Shown in pieces: positions 1 through 8,226 of a stretch of DNA of 64,000 nucleotides (its first letter is position 1; each line of letters begins with the position of its first letter). The DNA is from Nodosilinea sp. FACHB-141. GTDB taxonomy: Bacteria; Cyanobacteriota; Cyanobacteriia; Phormidesmidales; Phormidesmidaceae. Location of the stretch: assembly GCF_014696135.1 (NCBI RefSeq), contig NZ_JACJPP010000011.1, forward strand, positions 310,001 to 374,000. Direction: 5' to 3'. The notes beneath the pieces were generated by a model, which saw nothing but the letters and a program-made list of their open reading frames with translations, was not told where the DNA came from and did not search any database. Position numbers and translations under genes: made by a program.

Positions 1-630
1 CACGTGGATGATCATCTCGTGATAAGCATTTTCATCCTTTTCGCTGCACATCACCATGTTGTCGATGGTGAGCATTTTGCCGTAGGCAAAGGTGTCAAAA
101 ATTTCGACGGTTTGGTAGGGCGATTTTTCGCGGAAAATGCGATCTCCCTTGTGGCGAATCGACAGCGCAATATCGTCGTTCTTGTCGGTAAACCAGACGC
201 TGCGGCTCTGTTTTGGGGTCACCAGTTTATTGGTGATCTCGTCGCGCAGCTCACCCAGGTCAACGTCGATGCGCTCCAGCAGTTCGAGCTGGCCGCGGTT
301 CATCTCTAGAGCCGAGCCGTAGTCGGCCTTGAAAGCGACCTTGAGCTTGTCGAAGGAGATCCAGGGATTGACAGTGTCGCCGCAGGTAAACAGATCAACC
401 GCCGCGTAGCGGTACTCAGGCCAGGTGTGGATGGCCAAGTGACTTTCTTGAATCACCACTACCCCTGACACCCCAAAGGGCGAAAAATGGTGAAACACCG
501 AGCTAATTACCGTGGCTCCGGCGTCGGCGGCAGCCCCTACCATGCTGCTTTCAATCAGCGGTACGTCGTTGAGAATGTCTGACGAGCAGCCAAAGAACTC
601 AACCAAAATATGTCGTCCGAGCGAATTCAT
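1..630 (-). CDS. speD: S-adenosylmethionine decarboxylase fused to spermidine synthase (5' part only)
   Basis: Residues 1-90 or so are a bacterial-type AdoMet decarboxylase: the autocleavage/pyruvoyl site is Glu62-Ser63 in [12 protein letters not shown], with conserved His68 and Cys83 (FTCGD). The enzyme makes decarboxylated AdoMet, the aminopropyl donor for spermidine. Instead of stopping near residue 130, the frame continues into a spermidine synthase N-terminal segment ([15 protein letters not shown], then [19 protein letters not shown] and [12 protein letters not shown]), which is the beta-rich oligomerisation region before the methyltransferase-like fold. The gene leaves the window at base 1, so the SpeE catalytic domain is not seen. 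The ATG at 628-630 follows a purine-rich stretch (AAGGGGGAAAGGG). SpeD-SpeE fusions are known in several bacterial phyla; the two-domain call for this gene is firm for the visible part, and activity of each half is inference. Confidence 0.9.
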   Translation of the reverse strand, partial: MNSLGRHILVEFFGCSSDILNDVPLIESSMVGAAADAGATVISSVFHHFSPFGVSGVVVIQESHLAIHTWPEYRYAAVDLFTCGDTVNPWISFDKLKVAFKADYGSALEMNRGQLELLERIDVDLGELRDEITNKLVTPKQSRSVWFTDKNDDIALSIRHKGDRIFREKSPYQTVEIFDTFAYGKMLTIDNMVMCSEKDENAYHEMIIHV

Positions 631-935
631 GCGCCCTTTCCCCCTTAGAGTTGGCCCAAAACAAAGATCGACTACTGTATCACTGTTTCAGAGTCTATTT
701 CCCCAAGGCAGTGCGAGGCGCTGCCTTAGGGATCTTGTAATGGTGTAGACCCCCAGGGGTGTTTTTGCCTGTCGGGCAGATCACAAGTTGTCGGGGGGGC
801 AGGTTGGGGGGCGATCGCGCTCAAAAGATGAGGCCTTCCTCCGCGCCACCTGTACCTTCAGGTTCATAGACCGCAAAGAATTGTGGGGAGTGGTTCTACC
901 CCGGCCTAACCAACCAGGCTAGGCCACCTATTTCC
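631..935. other. Intergenic region upstream of speD-E, downstream of the peroxiredoxin gene
   Basis: No gene seen. It holds small hairpins: AAGGCAG (705-711) pairing with CTGCCTT (721-727), and ACCCC/GGGGT at 749-760 followed by GTTTTT on the plus strand. Because both neighbours are on the minus strand this segment carries the peroxiredoxin 3' end and the speD promoter. A HIP1 palindrome lies at 811-818. Confidence 0.5.
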
Positions 936-1487
936 CTACACCCCCTGCTGCAACTCATCTAGTGCTGCCAGCACCTCTTGGCTGTGAATCACTGGCTGCA
1001 CCCCCAAAAAGCGGGCTCGCATTGTGCCGTCGGGGCCAATGATATAGGTGTGCCGCAGCGACATTGCTCCCAGCCATGAGCCATAGGCTTTACTCACCGT
1101 TCCTTTTGGGTCAGACAGCAGCGGAAACTCTAACCCCTCCGAATCGCAAAACTCGGCGTGGGACTCAACACTGTCGGCACTAATGCCAATTACCTGAGCA
1201 TTGCGGGCTTTGTACTCAGCAATGTCGCGCTCAAAGCGCTGGGCTTCAATGGTGCAGCCGGAGGTAAAGTCGCGGGGGTAAAAATACAGCACTACCCACT
1301 GGTCGCGAAAGTCAGCCAGTGACATCTCCCCATCGCCAGCGTTGGTTGGCAGGGTAAATTCTGGAGCTGGCTCTCCTAAAGGAATTTGGGCACCCCCCAG
1401 GGCTAGAGCCGGAGCGGGAGATATGACCCAGCTCAGCCAGGCCAGACAAAGACATAAAACGGCCTGAAGTAAGCGACGGCGATTCAT
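936..1487 (-). CDS. PrxQ/BCP-family peroxiredoxin with signal peptide
   Basis: Thiol peroxidase that reduces H2O2 and alkyl hydroperoxides. Length 183 residues. An N-terminal Arg-rich hydrophobic signal (MNRRRLLQAVLC... to about residue 30, ending PALALGG) points to export to the periplasm or thylakoid lumen. The peroxidatic Cys is Cys78 in FTSGCTIEA, within the FYPRDFTSGCT motif, and the conserved active-site Arg is Arg145 (LRHTYII). The classical PrxQ resolving Cys five residues after the peroxidatic one is replaced by Gln (CTIEAQ); another Cys, Cys114 (HAEFCDSEG), could serve instead. Family call is strong; whether it is 1-Cys or 2-Cys is uncertain. It lies upstream of speD-E on the same strand with a 305-base gap, so co-transcription is not implied. 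Confidence 0.88.
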   Translation of the reverse strand: MNRRRLLQAVLCLCLAWLSWVISPAPALALGGAQIPLGEPAPEFTLPTNAGDGEMSLADFRDQWVVLYFYPRDFTSGCTIEAQRFERDIAEYKARNAQVIGISADSVESHAEFCDSEGLEFPLLSDPKGTVSKAYGSWLGAMSLRHTYIIGPDGTMRARFLGVQPVIHSQEVLAALDELQQGV

Positions 1488-1650
1488 AAAAATCCAGTCC
1501 TGGGGAATAGAAAATTAATGGAAAAAACGGAACTAATCAAGCTCCAAATCATCCGATCGCTAGAGATTTCTGAAGGCTTTTTAACCAAAGTTTACAATAT
1601 TGCTGTCTTCATTTTATGCCCGCTGCCGCTCCCTTCAAGGAACTTTTACG

Positions 1651-2616
1651 ATGCCTCTAACTACTGACCTACAAACCATTACCCTTGGCCCCAACGGCCC
1701 CACTGTACCGGCGTTGGGGGTAGGTACCTGGGCCTGGGGCGACTCCCTGTTTTGGGATTACGGTAAAGCCTATAGCGACAGCGACCTGCACGCCGCCTTT
1801 GAGGCTTGTCTCGACGCCGGCCTGACTCTGTTTGACACTGCTGAAATTTACGGTTTCGGCAAGTCAGAGCGGCTACTGGGTCAGTTTATGCAGCAGCGTC
1901 CTCAGCAGGCCGTGATTGCTACCAAGTACTTCCCGCTGCCCTGGCGATTTTCTCAGCAGTCGGTAGTAGATGCGCTAGCCGCCAGCCTCGATCGCCTCCA
2001 GGTACCCTCGGTAGCGCTTTACCAGGTGCACCAACCGGTGAGTTTCTTGCTCAGCCAAAAAGACCTCATGCAGGCCCTAGCGGCGGAGGTTAAGCAGGGC
2101 CGCATCGGTGCCATTGGGGTGAGCAACTACCCGGCCAGCCAAATGCGCGAGGCCCACGGCTATTTAGCTGAGTACGGCATTCCCCTCGCTGTTAACCAGG
2201 TGCCATACTCTCTACTCAACCGCAAAATTGAAACCAGTGGCGTGATGGAAACGGCGCGGGAACTGGGCGTCACCATTCTCGCCTATAGCCCCCTGGCTCA
2301 GGGGTTGCTCACGGGCAAATACACCCCTGAGACCGACCTCAAACCCACTGGCGCTAGACGCATTAGCCCTAGCTTTAGCCAGGGGAACTTAACCAAGCTC
2401 AAGCCCGTGATTCAGGCGCTAAAAGAAATTGGGGAGAAGCATGAACGCACCTCCGCCCAAGTAGCCCTCAACTGGCTAGTGGCCCAGGGCAATGTGCTGC
2501 CCATCCCTGGCGCTAAAAACGCTCGCCAGGTTGCCCAAAACGCTGGGGCTTTAGGTTGGCAACTGACCGTGGATGAACGCGACCAGTTAGGTCAGTTGAC
2601 TCAGGACTATCGCTAG
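1651..2616 (+). CDS. Aldo/keto reductase family oxidoreductase
   Basis: NAD(P)H-dependent carbonyl reductase, 321 residues, cytosolic TIM barrel. Family marks visible: GVGTWAWGD near the N-terminus, FDTAEIYGFGKSERLLG with the Asp and catalytic Tyr, the catalytic Lys in ATKYF, YQVHQP, IGVSNYPASQM, and the C-terminal cofactor segment IPGAKNARQVAQNAG. The frame is open back to a TTG at 1600, but the ATG at 1651 is preceded by AAGGA (1637-1641) and matches where the family normally begins. Substrate cannot be told from sequence; plant and cyanobacterial relatives include pyridoxal reductase-like proteins. The last codons lie in an imperfect 54-base tandem duplication. Confidence 0.88.
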   Translation: MPLTTDLQTITLGPNGPTVPALGVGTWAWGDSLFWDYGKAYSDSDLHAAFEACLDAGLTLFDTAEIYGFGKSERLLGQFMQQRPQQAVIATKYFPLPWRFSQQSVVDALAASLDRLQVPSVALYQVHQPVSFLLSQKDLMQALAAEVKQGRIGAIGVSNYPASQMREAHGYLAEYGIPLAVNQVPYSLLNRKIETSGVMETARELGVTILAYSPLAQGLLTGKYTPETDLKPTGARRISPSFSQGNLTKLKPVIQALKEIGEKHERTSAQVALNWLVAQGNVLPIPGAKNARQVAQNAGALGWQLTVDERDQLGQLTQDYR

Positions 2617-2698
2617 GCTTGCAGGGGGGATAGGCTGCGATTGGGTCAGTAGGCCCGGGGATATCGCTAGGCCTGGAGGGGAGGATAGGTTGCGATCG
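2591..2698. repeat. Imperfect 54-bp tandem duplication over a gene's 3' end
   Basis: Unit 1 (2591-2644) and unit 2 (2645-2698) both start GTCAGT and share the block TATCGCTAGG, then a G-rich run, GATAGG, and TTGCGAT or CTGCGAT in the same order and phase. The first unit includes the last codons and stop of the aldo/keto reductase; the second repeats this, including the stop, in the intergenic DNA. Confidence 0.7.
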
Positions 2699-2903
2699 CG
2701 GCCTATCCTCTACCGCTTCAAAGCCAAAGAATCCTTCTAACGGAAGATGTTTAATTAAAAAGAAACGGTTTTCTTAAGAATATTTTTTAGCTTGATTTGC
2801 GCTTTATTTTGTGTCAGTAAATTCACCCAAAAAATAAAAAACTATTGTTTTAATGTCCAGGTGTATCGCGAGATACAAATAGTCACATAACGCAAGGATT
2901 GTG
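2699..2903. other. AT-rich intergenic region upstream of riboswitch
   Basis: No gene seen. The stretch 2745-2860 is much more AT-rich than its surroundings (poly-A and poly-T runs) and leads into the promoter at 2904. Confidence 0.5.
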
Positions 2904-2933
2904 TTGACGGTTTTCATTTTTCCCTTCTACAAT
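2904..2933 (+). promoter_or_regulatory. Sigma-70 type promoter of riboswitch-USP transcript
   Basis: TTGACG (2904-2909) and TACAAT (2928-2933) are separated by 18 bases, close to the consensus -35 and -10. The predicted start near 2940 falls just before the riboswitch. Confidence 0.7.
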
Positions 2934-2944
2934 TTAGAAGTCGA

Positions 2945-3105
2945 ACAAGTCAGCCTAATCTAGTCGGCCCAATGGCTAGAGCGGGGGAACCAGTAAAGGG
3001 GCGTGTTTCCGAGTTCTCAAACCCCCATGAAGGGTAATCGGAAAAGGGTATCTCTCAACCCTAGCCCGTCAGCTAACCTCGTCGGCGTTGAGGGAGACTG
3101 AACTA
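2945..3105 (+). promoter_or_regulatory. c-di-AMP riboswitch (ydaO/yuaA class)
   Basis: The aptamer core is recognised from ordered conserved blocks: CCTAATCT (2954-2961), GCGGGGGAACCA (2980-2991), AAACCCCCATGAAGGG near 3019-3034, and especially CCCGTCAGCTAACCTCG with GGC just after (3065-3086), the hallmark of this class. AGTC (2948-2951) can pair with GACT (3096-3099) as the closing stem. In this class c-di-AMP binding usually favours termination and turns the gene off. Downstream is the USP gene at 3200. The hairpin at 3145-3164 could belong to the expression platform. Confidence 0.9.
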
Positions 3106-3144
3106 TCACCATTTACGCTAATGCGTTGATTGTTTCAGTGTCCT

Positions 3145-3164
3145 AAGTCGTGTTAACACGGCTT
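3145..3164 (+). promoter_or_regulatory. Hairpin between riboswitch and USP start (possible expression platform)
   Basis: AAGTCGTG pairs with CACGGCTT across a TTAA loop, with one G-U pair. It lacks a following U-run, so it is not a classical terminator; it lies about 25 bases before the Shine-Dalgarno sequence. Confidence 0.4.
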
Positions 3165-3199
3165 GTTCGCTGTTCATGACTAGGCTCCAGGAGGGTCTC

Positions 3200-3775
3200 A
3201 TGCAGCTCAAATCGCGCACCACTGCCCCATTAAGGCAGCCATTTCTGAATGCACCTCAGGTCTCTCCCGAGGCGGCAATCAAGCCCATGATTATGCGTTT
3301 AGAGGCGGCCCTAGGTCGTCGCGATCTCGCAAAGAATATTGTTTTACTGCTGCGTCCGAAGCCGCCTGCTACAGGTCCCAATACAGACGAGCAAACGATC
3401 AATTTTGTGGTCGGATATAGTGGCTCAGCCCATAGCCAGGCAGCCCTCGACCTGGCCCTATGCGTGGCTCATCAAACCCGTTTGGCTAAGCCTAACCCTG
3501 TGCTAGTGCATGTGGTTTATGTGGTCGATAAAACTCGCCCTAAAACCATTGCCAATGCCGATCGCATTCTGTGGCAGGCGCGCTGCTTAGCTAGCGAATG
3601 GCGCGGCTCACTCAACGCCCACCTGCGGGTAGGTCAGGTGGCGACCGAGCTTAGCCAGGTAGCCAAGGAGATCGGGGCTGAAGTGTTGCTGGTGGGATGT
3701 CACAACACTAAGCACCGCCTGGTGCAACAGCTAGATTCTCAGACCCCATGCTCTGTGCTGGGGCTACCCAAGTAA
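3200..3775 (+). CDS. Universal stress protein domain protein, ATP site degenerate
   Basis: 191 residues with a UspA-like alpha/beta domain from about residue 60 (FVVGYSGSAHSQAALDLAL) to the end, after a charged N-terminal extension. The usual nucleotide-binding motif G-2x-G-9x-G(S/T) near the C-terminus is lost: the equivalent segment reads VGCHNTKHRLVQQLDSQTP, so ATP binding is unlikely. Start chosen at the ATG at 3200 because AGGAGG (3189-3194) lies 5 bases upstream; an in-frame ATG at 3176 has no such signal. It is downstream of the c-di-AMP riboswitch, which suggests control by osmotic or potassium-linked second messenger signalling. Precise role unknown. Confidence 0.8.
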   Translation: MQLKSRTTAPLRQPFLNAPQVSPEAAIKPMIMRLEAALGRRDLAKNIVLLLRPKPPATGPNTDEQTINFVVGYSGSAHSQAALDLALCVAHQTRLAKPNPVLVHVVYVVDKTRPKTIANADRILWQARCLASEWRGSLNAHLRVGQVATELSQVAKEIGAEVLLVGCHNTKHRLVQQLDSQTPCSVLGLPK

Positions 3776-4004
3776 ATTGAGCACCTCGTCGACGTAGATC
3801 GGCATTAAGCATTGGACCTTCGGACCGTGGAGCCGTCTTATTTGGTTAAGGTCCGCGGTGCCCCCAGAAACCTATGCTGCTGGTCTAGGTATCGCAGCCA
3901 CGGTTTGTTTTTGGGGAACGGTGGGGCGATCGTCTGCCCTCACTTGAGCAGCTCCATTAGACGTTCTAAGCAACTTCGCCACCTATATTCTTGAGGAAGA
4001 AACT

Positions 4005-4526
4005 GTGAGCTATCAAAAGATTCTGGTGGCCCTCGATCGCACTGCCGCCTCCGATCGCGTTTTTGACTATGCCCTGGGGTTGGCCCAGTCTTCCCAAGGG
4101 CAGCTACAACTGGTTCACAGTCTCAATATTGCCTCCCACGACAACCTGGGGAAGCTAATTGATGCTGGAGTAGGCCTGCAAAGCCCTACTAATGTGCAGC
4201 ACGAAGAGGAGGCTGCCCGGCTACAGCGAGCTCAAGAGACCAAACAATGGCTAGAACAGTTGCGCGCTGAGGCTCTAAAACGAGATATCTCAGCAGATTT
4301 TATTTGTGAAATGTCCGAGCCTGGCTCGTTTATCTGTCAGCTCGCTAAAACCTGGGGCGCCGACGTAATTGTAATGGGCAGCAGCGGCAAAAAGGGCTTG
4401 AAAAAACTCGTAATGGGCAGCACGAGTGACTATGTGTCAAAGCATGCTTCTTGTCCAACCCTAGTGGTGCCCAACGACAGCAGTCAAGAAGTTGAACTTT
4501 TCTCTAAAGCCTCTGAACCTGCCTAA
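4005..4526 (+). CDS. Universal stress protein UspA family
   Basis: 173 residues. Begins SYQKILVALDRTAASDRVF and ends with an intact ATP-binding signature, VMGSSGKKGLKKLVMGSTS (G-x2-G-x9-GS), followed by CPTLVVP, so this one should bind ATP, unlike the USP just upstream. Starts at GTG (4005) preceded by GAGGAAG. It is 229 bases downstream of the riboswitch-controlled USP gene in the same direction; whether it shares that transcript is not clear, as no strong terminator is visible between them. Confidence 0.9.
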   Translation: MSYQKILVALDRTAASDRVFDYALGLAQSSQGQLQLVHSLNIASHDNLGKLIDAGVGLQSPTNVQHEEEAARLQRAQETKQWLEQLRAEALKRDISADFICEMSEPGSFICQLAKTWGADVIVMGSSGKKGLKKLVMGSTSDYVSKHASCPTLVVPNDSSQEVELFSKASEPA

Positions 4527-4715
4527 GCCGGATTTTTTAGCTGCCAATACAATACTTTCAAATAATTATTATTGGGAAAACAAGGCGGGTACCCAAATTG
4601 GTGTAGGTGTTGGGAAGTTGAAATTTTGTAGCTAATAAAAGCTTCAGTTCAAGTTAAGGCTGCTTGCCTTATCCGAATCTGCTGGACGGTTGTGCTGTTG
4701 TTTAAAGCTGGAGAT

Positions 4716-5309
4716 TCACAGCACTAGAGGGTTGCCCCGGTTGGTAAATGTCACCGCTTCGATTTTCCAGTCGGGCTGGTTGATCAAGGTTTCTCGTAGG
4801 CTGCCTAGCAGGGCCTTTTGCTCACACACCGATAGCGATTGCAGCACTCGGCGCGAATCGCGGGCCACTCGCAGGTCGATGGTAACGGTGTTGGTTTCTG
4901 GGTCGAAGCTAGTGCGGTAGCCCGAGAGGGTCAGCTCTGGAGTTACCTGTTCCGCCATGATTAGGGCAACGGTGTTCTCCATGCTCTGCTGGCGGGGCAC
5001 TTGAATGGGCTCAGTTTGGTAGCCTTCGCAGCGATCGTCGAGGGTGTAGAGGTCCACGGCGACTGGGTCAGCGGGCACCACCAACCGTCGGGCCTTGGCC
5101 TGCATCAGGCGGTTGGCAGCGACCAGCTCATTAGTGGGGTCATGCAAGGTTGCTATGGGGCCTGAGCTCTCTTCGCCCAGTGGTTCACTGGGGCTAGGGC
5201 TGGCAGTCGATTGGGTAGGGGTTGACGTGGTTACTCCTGACTCGGCCTCATTTTCCACGCACCCCCCCAGCAAACCCAGCAGCGCTAGAGAAATCACCCC
5301 AGAGATCAT
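4716..5309 (-). CDS. GerMN-domain lipoprotein
   Basis: 197 residues. N-terminal lipoprotein signal with lipobox LGGC (ALLGLLGGCVENE), a Ser/Thr/Pro-rich linker, then a GerMN domain (about residues 80-197: VAVDLYTLDD, then YRTSFDPETNTVTIDLR, ending FTNRGNPLVL). The domain was named from a Bacillus spore-germination protein; in cyanobacteria such lipoproteins are envelope proteins of unknown role. The open frame continues upstream into pyrB on the other strand, but the ATG at 5309 gives a proper lipoprotein leader. Divergent from pyrB with a 61-base shared control region. Confidence 0.82.
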   Translation of the reverse strand: MISGVISLALLGLLGGCVENEAESGVTTSTPTQSTASPSPSEPLGEESSGPIATLHDPTNELVAANRLMQAKARRLVVPADPVAVDLYTLDDRCEGYQTEPIQVPRQQSMENTVALIMAEQVTPELTLSGYRTSFDPETNTVTIDLRVARDSRRVLQSLSVCEQKALLGSLRETLINQPDWKIEAVTFTNRGNPLVL

Positions 5310-5370
5310 CCCTGAGGCCCCGGGCCGGGTATGGTGGGGACGGTATTGAACGGGGTTGGGACAACGGACC

Positions 5371-6387
5371 ATGGCAAGTGCTTCCTGGAATCGACGACAC
5401 GTGCTGTCGCTGGCTGATTTTACGGCGGCGGAGTTTGAAACGGTGATGGAGACGGCTGTGAGCTTTTGGCAGGTGCTGTCGCGCCGCACCCGTAAGGTGC
5501 CCGCCCTACAGGGGTTGGTGGTTACCAACATGTTTTTTGAACCCTCCACTCGCACCCGCAGCAGCTTTGAGCTAGCCGCCAAGCGCCTGTCGGCGGATGT
5601 GCTCAACTTTGCCCCCGGTACCTCGTCGCTCACCAAGGGTGAAACCATTCTAGATACCGCCAAGACCTACCTTGCTATGGGCACCAACTTAATGGTGATT
5701 CGCCACCAGGAAGCGGGGGTACCGGGGGCGATCGCCGCCGAAATGGACCGGCTAAACACTGGCGTCGGCGTGCTCAACGGGGGCGACGGGCTCCACGCCC
5801 ACCCCTCCCAGGCCCTGCTCGATCTATTCACACTGGGTCTGACCCTTGATCCGGAACAACCCACGGCATCGCTGCTGGCGGGCAAGAAAATTGCCTTGGT
5901 CGGCGATATTCTCCATTCCCGTGTCGCCCGGTCCAACCTCTGGTGCTTGACGGCCTGTGGCGCTGAGGTTCACCTGGCGGCTCCACCCACCCTGCTGCCC
6001 CCCGGTTTTGCTGACGCCTTTATTACCCAATCGCCCATTGATATTCCCCGCGCCATTGTGCAACACAGCACCCTAGCCCCAGCCTTAGAAGGGGCTGACT
6101 TTGTTATGACCCTGCGCCTACAAAAGGAGCGCATGGCCCAGCACCTGCTGCCCAGCCTGCGAGAATATCATCAAGGGTTTGGGGTAACGCGCGATCGCAT
6201 CCAATCCTGCCAACCCACCGTCAAAGTGCTACACCCTGGCCCCGTCAACCGCGGCGTCGAAATCAGCTCTGACCTAATGGATGACCCCGCTCTGAGCCTA
6301 ATCAGTGACCAGGTAACCAGCGGCGTCGCCGTGCGGATGGCGCTGCTGTACCTGATGGGAGTGGGGAAGAAAGGGACTGAGGAGTGA
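5371..6387 (+). CDS. pyrB: Aspartate carbamoyltransferase catalytic subunit
   Basis: Condenses carbamoyl phosphate with aspartate in de novo pyrimidine synthesis. 338 residues, a little longer than the usual 305-310. Carbamoyl phosphate-binding motif [26 protein letters not shown], and the C-terminal [11 protein letters not shown] are all intact. The ATG at 5371 is chosen over an in-frame TTG at 5356. No pyrI regulatory subunit gene is nearby, as expected in cyanobacteria. Confidence 0.96.
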   Translation: MASASWNRRHVLSLADFTAAEFETVMETAVSFWQVLSRRTRKVPALQGLVVTNMFFEPSTRTRSSFELAAKRLSADVLNFAPGTSSLTKGETILDTAKTYLAMGTNLMVIRHQEAGVPGAIAAEMDRLNTGVGVLNGGDGLHAHPSQALLDLFTLGLTLDPEQPTASLLAGKKIALVGDILHSRVARSNLWCLTACGAEVHLAAPPTLLPPGFADAFITQSPIDIPRAIVQHSTLAPALEGADFVMTLRLQKERMAQHLLPSLREYHQGFGVTRDRIQSCQPTVKVLHPGPVNRGVEISSDLMDDPALSLISDQVTSGVAVRMALLYLMGVGKKGTEE

Positions 6388-6505
6388 GGGAGTAGGGGAT
6401 TGGTTTTGCGTTAAGACATTTAATTCAAAACCCCATCACCCCGTAACCTCATCACTCCATCACCCCTTAACCCCATCACCCCTTAACCCCATCACTCCAT
6501 CATCC
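6381..6505. repeat. Hairpin-forming and tandem short repeats after pyrB
   Basis: GGAGTGAGGGAGTAGGGG... (6381-6407) is an imperfect inverted copy of AAAACCCC...CATCACTCC (6427-6458). The right arm continues as repeats of CATCACCCC, TTAACCCC and similar units to 6505. It fills the whole gap between the convergent genes pyrB and the DUF218 gene and could serve as a two-way terminator. Confidence 0.7.
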
Positions 6506-6506
6506 C

Positions 6507-7259
6507 CTACGCCCCAAACCCCGGTTCCCCCGTTTCTCGCGCCAAATAGCGGCCCATCATGCCATAGCCAATTAGTCCGGCCCATTCTCGTAGTACCAAA
6601 AATTGGCGTTTGCGATTGTCTAGACTTTTCGGGACGGGGCTGGGGTGGGGGATGACCTCAAATCCTAGGCTGCGGAAGGTGAGGAGCGATCGCGCCATAT
6701 GGGGCGGATCGGTGACCAAAATCAGCCGTCGAATTCCCCGAGGTTGCAGCAGTGCCGCTGTAAATAGGGCGTTTTCGTTAGTGGTGGCCGAGCAGGGTTC
6801 GCCGTCGATCGCCTCTGCTGGCAGCCCGGTGGCCTCTAGCATTTGGCCAATTTCTTTGGCATCGCTGCGCCCGCTGGCAAAGACGAGGGGTGCTCGCTGC
6901 TGCTGCCACAACTCGGCGGCCACCTGTACTCGGCTGGGCCGAAAGTCTCCCCCACGACCCAGCACCACAATGGCATCGGCAGGCTGGCCGCCATCGCGAG
7001 GAATCAGCAGCGCCAGTCCTTTTCCACCCATTTGGATCCCTAAGGGAGATAGGCCCAGACTATAAAGCAGCACCAGCAGCACTCCAGCCAAACTAATCCG
7101 ACGCTTCCACCGGCGGGGGCGCACAATCCAGGGAGCGGCAATCATCACGGCCAGAACTGGCAGGATGAAGGTTGGTTGTAGGAGCAGATTGAGCAGTCGC
7201 CAGAGCGATCGCGTCAGGTCGCCCGCTGCTGTAATTTGACAGGCTGATAGATCAACCAC
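6507..7259 (-). CDS. DUF218/YdcF-family (ElyC/SanA-like) membrane protein
   Basis: 250 residues. Two hydrophobic helices near residues 22-70 anchor a DUF218 domain beginning ADAIVVLGRGGDFRPSR, with FASGRSDA, SATTNENALF and LILVTDPPHMARS typical of the family. Members such as E. coli ElyC and SanA take part in envelope integrity; exact chemistry is unknown. Start is GTG at 7259, decided by a strong Shine-Dalgarno GGAGG six bases upstream. Convergent with pyrB. Confidence 0.85.
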   Translation of the reverse strand: MVDLSACQITAAGDLTRSLWRLLNLLLQPTFILPVLAVMIAAPWIVRPRRWKRRISLAGVLLVLLYSLGLSPLGIQMGGKGLALLIPRDGGQPADAIVVLGRGGDFRPSRVQVAAELWQQQRAPLVFASGRSDAKEIGQMLEATGLPAEAIDGEPCSATTNENALFTAALLQPRGIRRLILVTDPPHMARSLLTFRSLGFEVIPHPSPVPKSLDNRKRQFLVLREWAGLIGYGMMGRYLARETGEPGFGA

Positions 7260-7466
7260 GGTATACCTCCGGCTTAGACTTTAGATGCAAGGATGCCCAC
7301 CCTATAATGCAAGGCATTGGCCATGGGGGCTGTCGGCCCCAATACGGGATACCTCCACCCCGCTCGGTTGCCTTGCTAAGGGATGGCTACACGACGTAAC
7401 CGCCAGTTACGATAGACGAATTTTTGTGAAGCCAGTGCCGCCTCTGTCGTTATTTATGAGTTCTTT

Positions 7467-7937
7467 ATGACGCTTGCTACACCAAAATCTGTGGTAGCAC
7501 CTGCTGACAGCTTGCGGGTGACTTTTGCCCCGCTATCGCTCGACGAGGTCTATGGCTTGGCTGATGACCCCGCCAACGGCGCCGTGGTAATGATGAGCGG
7601 CATGGTGCGTAATAACAGCGAGGGCAAAGCCGTAGTGGCGTTGGAGTACCAGGCCTACGAACCCATGGCTCTGGAGGTGTTTAAGCAGATCGCCGCCCAG
7701 ATTCGTGCTACCTGGACGGAGGCCACCCGCGTGGTGATTCACCACCGCACTGGCAAGCTGGCCGTGGGCGACATTAGCGTGTTGGTGGCTGTGGGCTGTC
7801 CTCACCGGGCTGAGGCGTTTGCCGCCTGTCAGTATGCGATCGACACCCTCAAGCACAATGCCCCGATCTGGAAAAAAGAGCACTGGGAAGACGGCTCGAC
7901 CAGCTGGGTGAGCATCGGTGCCTGTGAGGAGGAGTAG
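7467..7937 (+). CDS. moaE: Molybdopterin synthase catalytic subunit
   Basis: Converts precursor Z to molybdopterin with thiocarboxylated MoaD. 156 residues. Motifs: GMVRNNSEGKAV, LEYQAYEPMA, HHRTGKLAVGDISV, CPHRAEAF and the catalytic-Lys segment PIWKKEHWEDG. No moaD or other moa gene is adjacent, so the operon is dispersed. A 207-base region (7260-7466) with GC-rich hairpins precedes it. Confidence 0.95.
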   Translation: MTLATPKSVVAPADSLRVTFAPLSLDEVYGLADDPANGAVVMMSGMVRNNSEGKAVVALEYQAYEPMALEVFKQIAAQIRATWTEATRVVIHHRTGKLAVGDISVLVAVGCPHRAEAFAACQYAIDTLKHNAPIWKKEHWEDGSTSWVSIGACEEE

Positions 7938-8226
7938 ATCGTCGATTTTTGACTGTTGTCGTACCAATAATTGTCAATAGAGCGCCCATTGAGTTTGAAT
8001 CCAGACAGGCATTTTGAAGCGGAATGTGTAGGTTGCTTGCCTTTCTGCGGCTCCCTTTGTTCCGGTGATACCATGATCGCCAGGAGCTTCTATCAAAGGA
8101 TCGAGCCGGGAGCACTGTCCGTCCTTGTTTAGGGAGAATGTATAAAATCGCGGTGCTGAGTTTGTAACTATTTGCACCCATCGGCAGCGGCATTTTTGAG
8201 CGATCGCTAGGGATTCTTCAACGGTT
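7938..8226. other. Intergenic region upstream of the signalling operon
   Basis: Holds TATAAAAT near 8140 and a HIP1 site near 8200 (GCGATCGC). An 88-codon minus-strand open frame covers it but has no recognisable domain and would overlap the kinase start. No gene is supported. Confidence 0.4.

Noticed and set aside
3812-3994. 60-codon open frame between the two USP genes
   Set aside because: No start signal, odd composition, no known fold; likely chance.
4716-5663. Long version of the GerMN ORF reaching into pyrB
   Set aside because: The extra N-terminus is antisense to the conserved pyrB core; a lipoprotein signal starts properly at 5309.
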